A DNA stretch of 64,000 bases from an uncultured Paracoccaceae bacterium. GTDB lineage: Bacteria; Pseudomonadota; Alphaproteobacteria; Rhodobacterales; Rhodobacteraceae. Location of the stretch: NCBI GenBank assembly GCA_947494445.1, contig CANLVD010000017.1, positions 1 through 64,000 of the forward strand, in the 5' to 3' direction. Shown here one piece after another: positions 34,229 through 43,294 of this stretch. Under the pieces are notes generated by a model. It did no database searches. It was not told the origin of the DNA and was given only the letters and a program-made list of their open reading frames with translations. The translations under genes and the position numbers were made by a program. Positions within the stretch are counted from its first letter, which is position 1. Every line of letters starts with the position of its first letter.

Positions 34229-35080
34229 CTACATCCCTGTCAGTGGGCCAGGGTTTGGCCAAATCGGCAGCTCAAGCCACCAGTTCCACCACTCGGGCCA
34301 GCCCTTGGTCCAAACGGGTCCGGAAATCACGATGCAGACCGCTGACCAGAAACCTGCGTTCAGCGCCAGCAAAAGCCCCACACGGTGGATGCCCAGTGTG
34401 CCGACCGAATAGCCGATGAAGTCGCGGAAGAACGTATCCTCGTGATCGGGCGTCAGGCTCTCATGCTCTTTGGAGGCCGGGTTGGCCGCAGACAGAACCA
34501 GCGCGCCATGCAGCGCCAGCGCGAATGTGGTGGTGAAGAAGAAGGTCACCGCCAGCATATGCGCGGGATTGTAATGGAAGTGCAGATACGAATAGCCAAC
34601 GTTCGACACCCAGTCGAGATGGCTGAAAATGCCATACGGGAAGCCATGTCCCCAGGCTCCCATCAGCACGGGGCGGATCACCACCAGCGTGACATAGGCA
34701 AAGATCGCGAAGCTGAAGGCAAAAGGCACATGCAGCCCCATGCCCAGCTTCCGGCAGATCTCGACCTCGCGCAGCGCCCAACTGACAAAGGCGCCGATGG
34801 CACAGATCGTGATGATCTGCCAAAGGCCGCCATCTGCCAATGGCGCAAGTCCCAACCCGTATTTCAGGTCAGGCGGCGCGATGCTGATGGTCCAGGGGTT
34901 GAACGTGCCCTGCAAGGCCGCACCCCAGAAAATCAGAATGGTTCCCAGCGTCGCGAAAAACGCTGTCGTGAACCCGAAAAAGCCAACGTAAAACGGTCCG
35001 ACCCAGAAATCGAACAGGTCGCCGCCGATCAGCGTACCACCGCGTACGCGATATTTTCTCTCGAAGCTGAGCAAAGCCAT
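34229..35080 (-). CDS. pufL: Photosynthetic reaction centre subunit L
   Basis: The 283-residue five-helix protein starts [36 protein letters not shown]. Ligand residues are in [26 protein letters not shown] and [13 protein letters not shown], with the iron histidine in [15 protein letters not shown] precedes the ATG. It is separated from pufA by 146 bp containing a hairpin. Confidence 0.97.
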   Translation of the reverse strand: MALLSFERKYRVRGGTLIGGDLFDFWVGPFYVGFFGFTTAFFATLGTILIFWGAALQGTFNPWTISIAPPDLKYGLGLAPLADGGLWQIITICAIGAFVSWALREVEICRKLGMGLHVPFAFSFAIFAYVTLVVIRPVLMGAWGHGFPYGIFSHLDWVSNVGYSYLHFHYNPAHMLAVTFFFTTTFALALHGALVLSAANPASKEHESLTPDHEDTFFRDFIGYSVGTLGIHRVGLLLALNAGFWSAVCIVISGPVWTKGWPEWWNWWLELPIWPNPGPLTGM

Positions 35081-35154
35081 ACTTCAGTTCTCCGCGTTGT
35101 GGCGGCTCTCAACCGGTTCGGTCGGAAAAGCCGTCTTTAACTGTTATTGGTTTG

Positions 35155-35186
35155 TTGCGGGCGAGAGGCTGGGCACCCGCCCGCAA
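35155..35186 (-). promoter_or_regulatory. pufA-pufL intercistronic RNA hairpin
   Basis: TTGCGGGCG - 14 nt - CGCCCGCAA is a perfect 9-bp stem between pufA and pufL. In Rhodobacter a hairpin at this place stabilises the pufBA segment after decay of the long transcript, giving LH1 in excess over the reaction centre. The same role is inferred here from position. Confidence 0.75.
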
Positions 35187-35226
35187 CTGTCTTCATGGCT
35201 CTGGAAAGACCCGACAGCACAAGGCA

Positions 35227-35379
35227 TCAGCCTTGGGCAGCAAGCTCAAACCAGTTGTAGTGGTCCGTGCTCAGCAGGACGAGATGAATCATCGCTGCCA
35301 GCAAGAAGAGGAACACGCCCTGTGCAACAAACACGCGACGTGGGTCGAAGATGAGCCAGATCTTGTAGAACTTTGCCAT
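35227..35379 (-). CDS. pufA: Light-harvesting 1 alpha polypeptide
   Basis: The 50-residue polypeptide reads [20 protein letters not shown], then a hydrophobic helix with the bacteriochlorophyll-ligand His32 ([13 protein letters not shown]) and the terminus [12 protein letters not shown]. [16 protein letters not shown] is diagnostic for LH1 alpha. It lies 14 bp after pufB. AAGG stands just upstream of the ATG. No C-terminal extension or pufX follows. Confidence 0.96.
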   Translation of the reverse strand: MAKFYKIWLIFDPRRVFVAQGVFLFLLAAMIHLVLLSTDHYNWFELAAQG

Positions 35380-35393
35380 TTTTTACCCTTTCC

Positions 35394-35543
35394 TCAGAAC
35401 CAGGGGCGCCAGATGAACACTGCCAAGTGGGCAACGATCGCGACCGCTGAAAACAGCCAGAGACCACTCATGTAGACAGAGTGAAGCTCCTGCGCCTGGT
35501 CGTCAGTGAGACCTGTGAATGACAGGTCGGAGTTGTCAGCCAT
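35394..35543 (-). CDS. pufB: Light-harvesting 1 beta polypeptide
   Basis: The 49-residue polypeptide starts [20 protein letters not shown] and has the ligand His39 in [16 protein letters not shown]. The aromatic tail IWRPWF is the LH1 beta signature. A strong site (CCGGAGGAC) precedes the ATG at 35543; a longer frame to 35621 is not supported. PufBA form the ring around the reaction centre. Confidence 0.96.
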   Translation of the reverse strand: MADNSDLSFTGLTDDQAQELHSVYMSGLWLFSAVAIVAHLAVFIWRPWF

Positions 35544-35660
35544 ACCGTCCTCCGGATAGTGAGACTGTTGCCGCGCATCCCCCGCGGCCCGGGTTGTGGT
35601 CAGGTTGCCCCGTCCACGCATCAGCCCGTGTTGCCACGGACCGAATTTCGACTTCCGCGT

Positions 35661-35882
35661 TCACGCAGAAAAGATGACCGGCGTCAGTTCACCTGCCTTG
35701 ACCCAGGCCCGGCGCAGCACGCCCGGTCCCGGTCTGCCGGTGGTCGCCAGTTGCCAGAGCCAGCCGCCGGTGGCGAATGGCAGGCCGATCAGAAACAGCA
35801 GCGCGAAATAGATGCTGTATTCCACGCGCCCATTGCCGCGCTGGCGGTGTTCCTGAGTTGGGTTTACGCTCATGTCCGTCAT
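35661..35882 (-). CDS. pufQ: PufQ, bacteriochlorophyll delivery/regulatory small membrane protein
   Basis: The 73-residue protein starts [20 protein letters not shown]. It has one membrane helix ([20 protein letters not shown]) followed by [33 protein letters not shown], which matches PufQ. The ATG at 35882 overlaps the bchZ stop by ATGA, with AAGGGAG upstream. The position between bchZ and pufB is the conserved one. Confidence 0.93.
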   Translation of the reverse strand: MTDMSVNPTQEHRQRGNGRVEYSIYFALLFLIGLPFATGGWLWQLATTGRPGPGVLRRAWVKAGELTPVIFSA

Positions 35883-37369
35883 GGTGTCGTGCTCCCTTTG
35901 GTCGAGTCTTTTGGTTTTGATGAGGCTGGATCCAGGGCCTCGACGGCCTCCGTACCCACATGATCCGCGCCGCTTTCCAGCGCGACTTTTTCGGCTGCAT
36001 CCCGCAGGGATTTGGCCGCAGAAATTCGGGTCAGAACAGGATGCTCGGCCACGATCCGGTCCAGCATCGCCTGTGCATCTGCATCCCATGGCAGATCACG
36101 GCGCAGCTTGGTCGGCGTTGCCGCCCCGCTGTCCAGATCAGTGCCCAGTGGCAGAATGTGGAAAAGCGCGTCAAAGAGCGCATTGCAGACTTCCTGCAAA
36201 ACATAAGTCGCGCCCGCATAGCCCATGAACGGAGTGCCGGTCGCTCGCCTGATGGCAGCACCCGGGAAGCTTGCCGGAATGAACGCCGGTTTCGGCCCGT
36301 GTCCGCCCGACAGTTCAGCCATGTACATCTTCTCGTTGATCGACCCCATCACGACCAGCGGTCGCGTCTCGGCCATCATCGCGCGCACATCGTCATTGTC
36401 GGTCTTCTTGCCCGCCAGACGTGAGACAGCAAAAGCACAGGGCAGGCCCAGATCATCCTCAAGATAGGCCCGGATCCCACGGCTGTAGGTGTCATTGGCG
36501 ACAATCGCAAAGCTCGCGGTCGCAAAGAAATCCTGCGTGACCGAGCGCCACAGATCCCAGACCGGTTTGATCGTCGAATGCTTCTCGCGCTCGATGAACG
36601 GCTCGGGGTCCAGCCCGGTCAGCTCGCCCAGCTTGCGCAGGAATTTCGTTGTGGAATCCAGTCCAAAGGGCGCCTGCAAGTAAGGCTTGCCCAGCACTTC
36701 GGCCAGACCGCGGCCAAACTCGCGATACATCACGATGTTCACATCCGCATTCACCAGCTTTGGCATCTCGGCGATATGCGCCCCCAAGGGCATCACCATG
36801 TTGACGTCAGCCCCGATCCCTTCGACCAATCGCCGGATCTCGGCCAGATCGGATGGCATGTTGAACGTGCCATACATCGGCCCAAGGATGTTCACGCGCG
36901 GCGCCGACCCCTCTTCGCGTTTTGCCTCACGCGGCATCCGACCCTTGGTCATGCCGTACTCGGTGAACAGCCATGTCATCGCCCGGTCCGCTGCCTGCCA
37001 CTGATCCTCATCAATGGTGCGCGGCAAAAAGCGCTGAATGTTGGTACCTTGGGGGGTCACACCCCCGCCGATCATCTCGGCAATGGAGCCGGTCACGACC
37101 ACCGCAGGCAAGGCCGGGTCCATCGTGCCCCATGCGCGTTTCATCGCGCCCTCGGTGCCGTCACGACCCAATTCCTCTTCGCCCAGACCGGTGACCACGA
37201 TGGGCAATTCATGGGGCGGCAGGCCGTCCGTGTAATGCAGGACAGATGTGACCGGCAGGTTCTCGCAGCCCACCGGGCCGTCAATGACCACCTGCAGGCC
37301 CTTGGCTGCACAGAACGCATAGACCGCGCCCCAATACCCGCCTGCTCTGTCGTGATCCTGAACCAGCAT
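35879..37369 (-). CDS. bchZ: Chlorophyllide a reductase subunit Z
   Basis: The 496-residue NifK-like subunit starts [52 protein letters not shown]. It forms, with BchY, the site that reduces ring B of chlorophyllide a to the bacteriochlorin level. The cysteine in GPVGCENLP is a cluster ligand. The ATG at 37369 overlaps bchY by ATGA and has GGAG upstream; the frame open to 37714 is inside bchY. The C-terminus is a charged, low-complexity tail ([17 protein letters not shown]). Confidence 0.96.
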   Translation of the reverse strand: MLVQDHDRAGGYWGAVYAFCAAKGLQVVIDGPVGCENLPVTSVLHYTDGLPPHELPIVVTGLGEEELGRDGTEGAMKRAWGTMDPALPAVVVTGSIAEMIGGGVTPQGTNIQRFLPRTIDEDQWQAADRAMTWLFTEYGMTKGRMPREAKREEGSAPRVNILGPMYGTFNMPSDLAEIRRLVEGIGADVNMVMPLGAHIAEMPKLVNADVNIVMYREFGRGLAEVLGKPYLQAPFGLDSTTKFLRKLGELTGLDPEPFIEREKHSTIKPVWDLWRSVTQDFFATASFAIVANDTYSRGIRAYLEDDLGLPCAFAVSRLAGKKTDNDDVRAMMAETRPLVVMGSINEKMYMAELSGGHGPKPAFIPASFPGAAIRRATGTPFMGYAGATYVLQEVCNALFDALFHILPLGTDLDSGAATPTKLRRDLPWDADAQAMLDRIVAEHPVLTRISAAKSLRDAAEKVALESGADHVGTEAVEALDPASSKPKDSTKGSTTP

Positions 37370-38910
37370 CAGATCATCTCCGCCGCTTTGGCCGCGCGGG
37401 CTTTTTTGTCGAGTTTTTTCTGGTGGATGGCGCGGAACTGCGGCTGAAGGTTCGGATCCCCCTCCCACACACCGGCGGTATCGCCCGCGCCCACGCCCTC
37501 GAAGAAGGCCTTCATCCCGTCCATCCGCTCCTTGTTGGCCATGGCCGCATTGACCACTTGCTGAAGCGATCCTGCGCCCGCCGGTCCCATCAAGGGCCGG
37601 GCCGAGATCAGGTTGGTGAAATACAGACCCGGAATGCCAAGTTCCTTGGCCTTCTGGACCACAGGCGTAGTCCCGATCGCCAGATCCGGTTTGACCGCTT
37701 CCATCGCCGCGCAATCATCTTCCAGCGATGCACGGAACTTCACCTGCACGCCCTTGGCCTCCAGCCACGCACGATCAGGTTCTGACCATGTGGACCGGGC
37801 ACAGGCCGTGCCGACATAGGCCACATTCGCTCCACTTTCGATCAGCAGGCGCGCAACCAAAAGTTCCGAGCCTTCATAGCCCGACAGAGTGATTGTTCCA
37901 TTGACCGGCGTGGTCGCCAGAGCACCCTTGATCGCAGGCAGGAACATGTTCTGCGCCTCGGCCACCTTTTCCGCGGGCAGGGCAAACGCGTCACCAATGG
38001 CCGCCAGCCAATCCGCCGTCCCGTCCAGCCCGACCGGGGCCGAGCCCACGATCTGGCGGCCCGCGGCCTCAAACTCGCGCACGGCAGCACTGTAGAACGG
38101 GTGGATCGCAGCCACAGCGCCGCAATCAAGGGCCGCATACAACTCCCGCCATTCCCGGCAGGGAACGGTCGGCCCGGCAGCCAGCCCCATGGGCGCAAGC
38201 ATCGCACCGATGCTCATCGGATCCGCCGGGAACATCTCCCCCAGCAGGGTCACCGTCGGGCGGTCGCTCAGACCGGCTTCGGGCGCTGCAACAGGACCGG
38301 CCGAAATTTCCTCGCGCGCGTATTTCAGCATCGCACCGGCCAACACATCCTTGGCCTCGGCATGGGTCGGCACGCCGAATCCCGGCACATCAATGCCGAT
38401 GATCCGCACGCCGTTGATCTCATCTGGCAGCAGCGGCAGCGGGACACCCGATGCCGTCGGTACACAAAGGTTCGTCACCACAATCGCATCGAACTTTTCG
38501 GGATCAGCCAGCGCCTGCACGCTTTCGCGAATGTCCTCGAACAGCTTGCCGGTCACCAGTGTCTCACTGTCAAACGGCACATACCCGACCGACCGGCGCG
38601 CGCCGTAGAAATGGCTCACGAAGGTCAGCCCATAAACACAACAGGCAGAGCCGGACAGCACCGTGCCCACCCGGCGCATCCGCAGACCCACGCGCAACGA
38701 TCCAAAGGCCGGACACATGCTTTGCGGCTTGTCATGCGGCCCCTGCGGATAGTCCTTGGCGTATTGATCCAGCAGCTCTGACTGGCCGGCAGCACGTGCT
38801 GCCGCCTCCATCTCGGCCGCACCCGCGTGACAGCCAAGACCATCGGTCCCGACCTTGCCACCCAGATCGGGCGCATCGGTCTTCACGTCATCGCGGGTAT
38901 CCGTACTCAT
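37369..38910 (-). CDS. bchY: Chlorophyllide a reductase subunit Y
   Basis: The 513-residue NifD-like subunit starts [30 protein letters not shown]. Cluster-ligand cysteines are in [50 protein letters not shown] and [15 protein letters not shown]. The ATG at 38910 overlaps the stop of the 56-codon gene upstream (ATGA). It works with BchX and BchZ. Confidence 0.96.
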   Translation of the reverse strand: MSTDTRDDVKTDAPDLGGKVGTDGLGCHAGAAEMEAAARAAGQSELLDQYAKDYPQGPHDKPQSMCPAFGSLRVGLRMRRVGTVLSGSACCVYGLTFVSHFYGARRSVGYVPFDSETLVTGKLFEDIRESVQALADPEKFDAIVVTNLCVPTASGVPLPLLPDEINGVRIIGIDVPGFGVPTHAEAKDVLAGAMLKYAREEISAGPVAAPEAGLSDRPTVTLLGEMFPADPMSIGAMLAPMGLAAGPTVPCREWRELYAALDCGAVAAIHPFYSAAVREFEAAGRQIVGSAPVGLDGTADWLAAIGDAFALPAEKVAEAQNMFLPAIKGALATTPVNGTITLSGYEGSELLVARLLIESGANVAYVGTACARSTWSEPDRAWLEAKGVQVKFRASLEDDCAAMEAVKPDLAIGTTPVVQKAKELGIPGLYFTNLISARPLMGPAGAGSLQQVVNAAMANKERMDGMKAFFEGVGAGDTAGVWEGDPNLQPQFRAIHQKKLDKKARAAKAAEMI

Positions 38911-39077
38911 GCGCTGACGCCCTTCTCGGCCGCGCGCAGCGCACGCAGATGCGGGCAACCCTGCTCGGACGGTGGCGCCATCTGCACCGCCTTGGGCGCA
39001 GGAACAGGCTGTTCCGTGCCTGTGCACAGGCTCTCAAGTTTCCGGTCGCACGTCTCAAGTGTGTCGAGGTCAAACAT
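38907..39077 (-). CDS. 56-residue protein coupled between bchX and bchY, unknown
   Basis: The small reading frame begins [20 protein letters not shown] and contains [33 protein letters not shown]. Its ATG at 39077 lies inside the end of bchX, and GGAGG stands 12 bases upstream. Its stop overlaps the bchY ATG (ATGA). This is the same coupling used throughout the operon and it fills the whole bchX-bchY gap. It has three cysteines (C10, C18, C42) and no membrane helix. Rhodobacter-type clusters, as I remember them, go straight from bchX to bchY. A redox or assembly role with the reductase is speculative. Confidence 0.7.
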   Translation of the reverse strand: MFDLDTLETCDRKLESLCTGTEQPVPAPKAVQMAPPSEQGCPHLRALRAAEKGVSA

Positions 39078-40086
39078 TGTCGTACAAAACCTCCAGGCTT
39101 TCCTTGGGCGTGGAGTTCTTGCCGCGCATGTCCTGATCGGTCGCAGGCTCCAGTACGAAATCCGCACCGGTCTCTGAGGCCGAGAACAGACCTAGCAACC
39201 CGTCCTGTGTCAGCGTCGTTGGCTGCATCGGCGGGGCATCTGCCACATTGATCGCCAGTTCCTTGAACAACGGCGCCCATTGAGAGGATTCCGTTCCGAC
39301 AATCTGGTAATTGGCCGATTTGCGGCGGATGTCCTCATCCTGCGGGATTGCAGCGAGCACCGGAATGCCGACGCTGTCCGCAAAGGCCTGCGCCTCTCCG
39401 GTGCCGTCATCCTTGTTGATCACCAGTCCCGCGACACCGACATTGCCGCCCAGCTTGCGGAAATACTCCACTGCCGAGCAGACATTGTTGGCCACATAAA
39501 GGGATTGCAGATCGTTCGAGCCGACCACGATGACCTTCTGCGCCATATCGCGCGCAATCGGTAGACCAAAGCCGCCGCAAACCACGTCGCCCAGGAAATC
39601 CAGCAGCACGTAGTCGAAGTCCCAATCGTGGAAACCCAGCTTTTCCAGCAACTCAAACCCGTGGATGATCCCGCGACCGCCACAGCCCCGGCCCACTTCC
39701 GGCCCGCCCAGCTCCATCGCAAAGACACCACCGCGCTTGAAGCACACATCGCCGATCTTGACCTCTTCACCGGCCAGTTTCTTCTTGGTCGATGTCTCGA
39801 TGATCGTCGGGCATGCCTTGCCGCCAAACAGCAGCGAGGTCGTGTCGGATTTAGGATCACAACCGATCAGCAGAACCCGTTTGCCCTGCTCGGCCATCAT
39901 GTGGCTGAGATTGGCCAGCGTGAAGGACTTGCCAATGCCGCCCTTGCCATAGATCGCGATGATCTGGGTTTTCTTGGTGGCTTCCTGAATGGGGATCGCA
40001 TCATCCTCGATCGCAGCTTCATCGCGCAAACGATCGTCATATGCCTCAACCCGGTCGTCCTTGAGGTTTGGGATATCCAGCGTCAT
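39070..40086 (-). CDS. bchX: Chlorophyllide a reductase ATPase subunit X
   Basis: The 338-residue NifH-like protein has P-loop [31 protein letters not shown] and cluster cysteines in [12 protein letters not shown] and [12 protein letters not shown]. It passes electrons to BchYZ with ATP hydrolysis. The ATG at 40086 ([20 protein letters not shown]) overlaps bchC by ATGA and has GGAAGGG upstream. A frame reaching 40122 lies in bchC. Confidence 0.97.
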   Translation of the reverse strand: MTLDIPNLKDDRVEAYDDRLRDEAAIEDDAIPIQEATKKTQIIAIYGKGGIGKSFTLANLSHMMAEQGKRVLLIGCDPKSDTTSLLFGGKACPTIIETSTKKKLAGEEVKIGDVCFKRGGVFAMELGGPEVGRGCGGRGIIHGFELLEKLGFHDWDFDYVLLDFLGDVVCGGFGLPIARDMAQKVIVVGSNDLQSLYVANNVCSAVEYFRKLGGNVGVAGLVINKDDGTGEAQAFADSVGIPVLAAIPQDEDIRRKSANYQIVGTESSQWAPLFKELAINVADAPPMQPTTLTQDGLLGLFSASETGADFVLEPATDQDMRGKNSTPKESLEVLYDNV

Positions 40087-41024
40087 GCCGAGCCCTTCCA
40101 ATCCAGAATCATTTTGGTGCAATCGGGGTCGTCAAAAGCGGTCTGGTAAGCCGCGCTCGCGTCCCGTGCCGGTTGCATGTGAGAAATCAGTCCATCAAGC
40201 GACAGTGCGCCTGCATCGACCAGCGCCCGTGTGGCGATCAGGTCTTCGCGGTTCCATTCCGCCGCGATGCGCAGCCGCGCCTCTTTCATGAAGGCCGGTG
40301 GAAAGGCAAATGACAGCGGCTCCGGATAGAACCCGGCCAGAACCACTTCGCCGCCCTTGGCCAGCCGTCCGATCAGAGTGTTCAGCAGGCTGCTGTCGCC
40401 GGTCGCGTCATAGATACTTGTATAATCGCGGCGCGGATCCTCCTCAGGATCCATCACCTCATAACCCTTGGCACCCGTGCGGCGTGCCGGATCAATGTCC
40501 CAGACCATCGGCGCAGGACCGCCTGCCGCCAGCGTCAGACGCGCCAGAAGCCGCCCGACGACGCCGTGGCCGACGATCAGATCGGGCAGGGTGTTGTTCA
40601 AACCCGCCAACGCATGGCGCGCGGTTGCGGCCAGCGCGAACATCGCGCCCTCGGCCCCAAGACCCGCATCGATCTTCAGAACCCGGTCGGGGTGGGTGAC
40701 GATCCGGCTGGACGCCCCGCCAAACAGCCCCCGAATGTCACCAAAGCAGGACGCACCCGGCACAAACACCTTGTCACCCGGCTTCAGGGTCGTGTTGGAA
40801 TTGGCCTCGACCACTTCGCCGGCTGCTTCATAGCCCGGCACCAGTGGATAGCCCATGCCCGGAAAGGGCGGCATCTCGCCAGACCAGAACAGCTTTTCGG
40901 TTCCGGTCGAAATTCCCGACCAGTGAATGTCCACGACGATGTCGTCAGCTGTAGGTGTGTCCAGCGCGATCGGGCGCACCGAAAGCGCCCGTGGGCCTTC
41001 CAGTATCACAGATACGCTTTCCAT
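40083..41024 (-). CDS. bchC: Bacteriochlorophyllide a dehydrogenase BchC
   Basis: The 313-residue MDR-type oxidoreductase oxidises the C3 hydroxyethyl group to acetyl. It starts [24 protein letters not shown] and has a GroES-like N-terminal part ([30 protein letters not shown]) and a Rossmann segment ([21 protein letters not shown]). It is the first bch gene after crtF and has PpsR boxes in its upstream region, so it likely has its own regulated promoter as well as crtF read-through. Confidence 0.95.
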   Translation of the reverse strand: MESVSVILEGPRALSVRPIALDTPTADDIVVDIHWSGISTGTEKLFWSGEMPPFPGMGYPLVPGYEAAGEVVEANSNTTLKPGDKVFVPGASCFGDIRGLFGGASSRIVTHPDRVLKIDAGLGAEGAMFALAATARHALAGLNNTLPDLIVGHGVVGRLLARLTLAAGGPAPMVWDIDPARRTGAKGYEVMDPEEDPRRDYTSIYDATGDSSLLNTLIGRLAKGGEVVLAGFYPEPLSFAFPPAFMKEARLRIAAEWNREDLIATRALVDAGALSLDGLISHMQPARDASAAYQTAFDDPDCTKMILDWKGSA

Positions 41025-41128
41025 CCGTTACGCTCCCGTATTTGCGATGCCGGATCTTGCGCCCGACAGTCTTTGAGAGCCGGGATCGGCTCCCGGCAGT
41101 GCGGACAGAGACTCTGTCCCGTTGGTAG

Positions 41129-41146
41129 TGTCAGGTTAACCTTACA
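41129..41146. promoter_or_regulatory. PpsR/CrtJ box 1 upstream of bchC
   Basis: TGTCAGGTTAACCTTACA fits TGT-N12-ACA, with a strong palindromic core (AGGTTAACCT). It lies about 105 bp upstream of bchC. The minus strand has TTGACA at about 41155-41160 just upstream of it, a possible -35 element. Confidence 0.75.
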
Positions 41147-41154
41147 GTCTGATA

Positions 41155-41195
41155 TGTCAATATTTTAGACAGCAAGTTGTAATCTTTAGTTTACA
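41155..41195. promoter_or_regulatory. PpsR/CrtJ box 2 and near-match upstream of bchC
   Basis: TGTAATCTTTAGTTTACA at 41178-41195 fits TGT-N12-ACA and starts right after the crtF stop. Between the two boxes, TGTCAATATTTTAGACA at 41155-41171 has the same arms with an 11-base spacer. Paired boxes are typical of PpsR-controlled promoters. Confidence 0.7.
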
Positions 41196-41196
41196 C

Positions 41197-42342
41197 TTAC
41201 TTCTGAGCAACAATCACCGAGGTGATGAACGGCCGCGCCGTCTTCAGATGAGTCACAGATTTGAAGCCGGAACGCTCAAGTGCTGCGCCATGTTCGCTGA
41301 GCGATCTGGGCCGCCCTGTGGTCATTGCGCGGGTGTAAAAGCCGAAATACGCATCTCCAGGGCGGGTTGGCTGGGCGCCACCAGACATCGGCTCGGAAAT
41401 CACGATCCGCCCGCCCTTGGGCAAGGCCCCATGAACCGAAGCAAGAAGCTGCTCCACCGTGTCGTCATTATGGTCGTAGCAAACCCGCACGAGCGAGATC
41501 ACATCAGCTCCTTGCGGCAGCGCATCCTCGCGAAAACTGCCGCCAACAGCCTCTGCCTTCAGCGCCATGGCATCGAATCGCTCCTGCGCTTCCGCCGCCA
41601 CATCGGGCAGATCAAACAGCGTTAGACCAAGGCCCGGATGCCGGTTCGCAACAGCCGCCAGAAACGCCCCGTTGCCACCGCCGACATCCATCACATGGGA
41701 CGCGCCATCAAAGGCAAAGGCCCGCAACGTCTCTTCAGCGACCAGCACCTGTGAGGTTGCCATCAGATCGGAATAGGCCCGCGCCACGTCAGGCTGACGT
41801 TCCGAGCCGCCAAAGACATAGGGCCAGAACTGCGACAGCTCCGTCTCGGCCTCGCCCTTCAGGACCGGCAGCGGATCGGCAATGTCGCGATAGAACACCT
41901 TGTGGTGCCGCACCATGTCATCCAGCCCCGGCACGCCCAGAAAGGCCGCGCCCAATCGACCAAGCCGATAGCTGGCATCGCCTGCCACTGACAGCAGACC
42001 CACTGAGCTTGCCGCCTGACACAACTGGCGCATCCGCGCGATCGGCAGATCACAGCGTGCAGCCAGTTCATCAACGTCACGCGGCCCGTCTTTCAACGCC
42101 TCCAGCAACCCACATTCAACGCTTGCGAGCAGGGTTTGCGAATAAACAAAGCCCGCCAGAAGATCATACAGCTTCTCACCGTCGCGCTTGGCAAACTGCC
42201 GCACAATCGGCGTGCGGGCCGCCCAGGCCTGAAACGAAGGCTTTGAGATCAGGTCATTGCGCCAGTCCAGAAACCGGCCAATCAGCCCTGCGGAGGGCTT
42301 GCGCGTCTGCGCCCTATCAAGCGGTGTGGCTGGCAAGGGCAA
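41197..42342 (-). CDS. crtF: Demethylspheroidene O-methyltransferase CrtF
   Basis: The 381-residue SAM-dependent methyltransferase has a helical dimerisation part (LLAGFVYSQTLLASVECGLLEALKDG) and a catalytic part (VMDVGGGNGAFLAAVANRHPGLGLTLFDLPDVAAEAQERF). It methylates the C1 hydroxyl of hydroxycarotenoids. The start is uncertain: no ATG exists, and the TTG at 42342 or 42336, overlapping the crtE 3' end, are the options, with no clear ribosome site. Translation coupled to crtE is likely. Confidence 0.93.
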   Translation of the reverse strand: MPLPATPLDRAQTRKPSAGLIGRFLDWRNDLISKPSFQAWAARTPIVRQFAKRDGEKLYDLLAGFVYSQTLLASVECGLLEALKDGPRDVDELAARCDLPIARMRQLCQAASSVGLLSVAGDASYRLGRLGAAFLGVPGLDDMVRHHKVFYRDIADPLPVLKGEAETELSQFWPYVFGGSERQPDVARAYSDLMATSQVLVAEETLRAFAFDGASHVMDVGGGNGAFLAAVANRHPGLGLTLFDLPDVAAEAQERFDAMALKAEAVGGSFREDALPQGADVISLVRVCYDHNDDTVEQLLASVHGALPKGGRIVISEPMSGGAQPTRPGDAYFGFYTRAMTTGRPRSLSEHGAALERSGFKSVTHLKTARPFITSVIVAQK

Positions 42343-43189
42343 CGGGGCTCAAGCGGTCGGCCTGACGGCGCACAAGGTCGATCAACTCGGCCTCACCCGG
42401 GCAGGACGGGATCGATGTGATGGCAGCAGAAAGCGTGTCGCCAAGACGGCTCATCGCGCCTTTGACACCCAGTTCGACAACAGCATTAGGCCGGTTGTGC
42501 ACGGCATCCTGACCCACAGGCTTGCCCAGTTCCTCTTCAGTCTGCAACGTGTCGCGCAGATCATCCGCGATCTGATACGCCTCGCCAATGCGCGCGCCCA
42601 GATCATACCAGGGCTCAGGGTCCGATCCTGCAGCAATTGCCCCCATGGAGGTTGCAGCTTCAAACAACGCACCGGTCTTGGCCCGGTGATAGGCGGCAAG
42701 ATCGACCTCGCGCTCGCTCTCCCAACCCTGACCAGCACAAATGCCATTTGGCATGCCGGTCATCTGGGCCAATGCCGTCACCAGCGCAGGCAGGCGTTCC
42801 ATATGCCCCTTGGGTGCGGCGTCGGCCAGAACCTCGAACGCCATCACGATCAGCGCGTCACCGGCAAGCACCGCCAGCTCCTCGCCATAAACCGCATGTA
42901 CGGTGGGCTTGCCCCGGCGCAGATGTGCATCGTCAAAACAGGGCAGGTCGTCATGGACGAGGGATGCGCAGTGGATCAGCTCAAGCGAAGCCGCCGCCGC
43001 ATCCGCCAGCGCAGGCGCGTCATCGCCACATGCGCGTGAGATCGACAGGCAAAGCTGTGGCCGCACACGGGCACCGCCGGGGAACACCGCATATTCCAAA
43101 GCCTGTGCCAGTTTCGGGGGCGAGGGCTGGCGTTGGCCCCGCGCAATGGCGGCCCGCAAAGTGGCGTCAATCCGGTCTTGCTTTGGCAT
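42317..43189 (-). CDS. crtE: Geranylgeranyl diphosphate synthase
   Basis: The 290-residue polyprenyl synthase starts MPKQDRIDATLRAAIARGQR. Its first Asp-rich motif is LVHDDLPCFDDAHLRRGKPT and the second is YQIADDLRDTLQTEEELGK. It makes GGPP for carotenoids and bacteriochlorophyll tails. The ATG at 43189 follows GGAGACGG; a TTG-started frame to 43216 is less likely. It heads the crtEF-bchCXYZ-puf superoperon and faces crtD across three PpsR boxes. Confidence 0.95.
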   Translation of the reverse strand: MPKQDRIDATLRAAIARGQRQPSPPKLAQALEYAVFPGGARVRPQLCLSISRACGDDAPALADAAAASLELIHCASLVHDDLPCFDDAHLRRGKPTVHAVYGEELAVLAGDALIVMAFEVLADAAPKGHMERLPALVTALAQMTGMPNGICAGQGWESEREVDLAAYHRAKTGALFEAATSMGAIAAGSDPEPWYDLGARIGEAYQIADDLRDTLQTEEELGKPVGQDAVHNRPNAVVELGVKGAMSRLGDTLSAAITSIPSCPGEAELIDLVRRQADRLSPVALASHTA

Positions 43190-43218
43190 CTTGCCGTCTC
43201 CGCAGTAACAATCCAAAC

Positions 43219-43236
43219 TGTCCGCTAAAACTGACA
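43219..43236. promoter_or_regulatory. PpsR/CrtJ box 1, crtE-crtD intergenic
   Basis: TGTCCGCTAAAACTGACA fits TGT-N12-ACA, 29 bp upstream of the crtE ATG. Confidence 0.75.
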
Positions 43237-43244
43237 GTTATATT

Positions 43245-43262
43245 TGTACTTAACACTGGACA
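43245..43262. promoter_or_regulatory. PpsR/CrtJ box 2, crtE-crtD intergenic
   Basis: TGTACTTAACACTGGACA fits TGT-N12-ACA. It starts eight bases after box 1, so the three boxes tile most of the short divergent region. Confidence 0.7.
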
Positions 43263-43275
43263 TATGTTTTGCTTC

Positions 43276-43293
43276 TGTCAACTTTAGGTGACA
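43276..43293. promoter_or_regulatory. PpsR/CrtJ box 3, abutting the crtD start
   Basis: TGTCAACTTTAGGTGACA fits TGT-N12-ACA and ends one base before the crtD ATG. The crtD ribosome site (TAGGTGA) lies inside the box. Confidence 0.75.
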
Positions 43294-43294
43294 G

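Noticed and set aside
35081-35226. Possible pufX or other small gene between pufA and pufL
   Set aside because: The gap contains only the expected hairpin and the pufL leader; no frame with a membrane helix is present, and pufC takes the usual 3' place.
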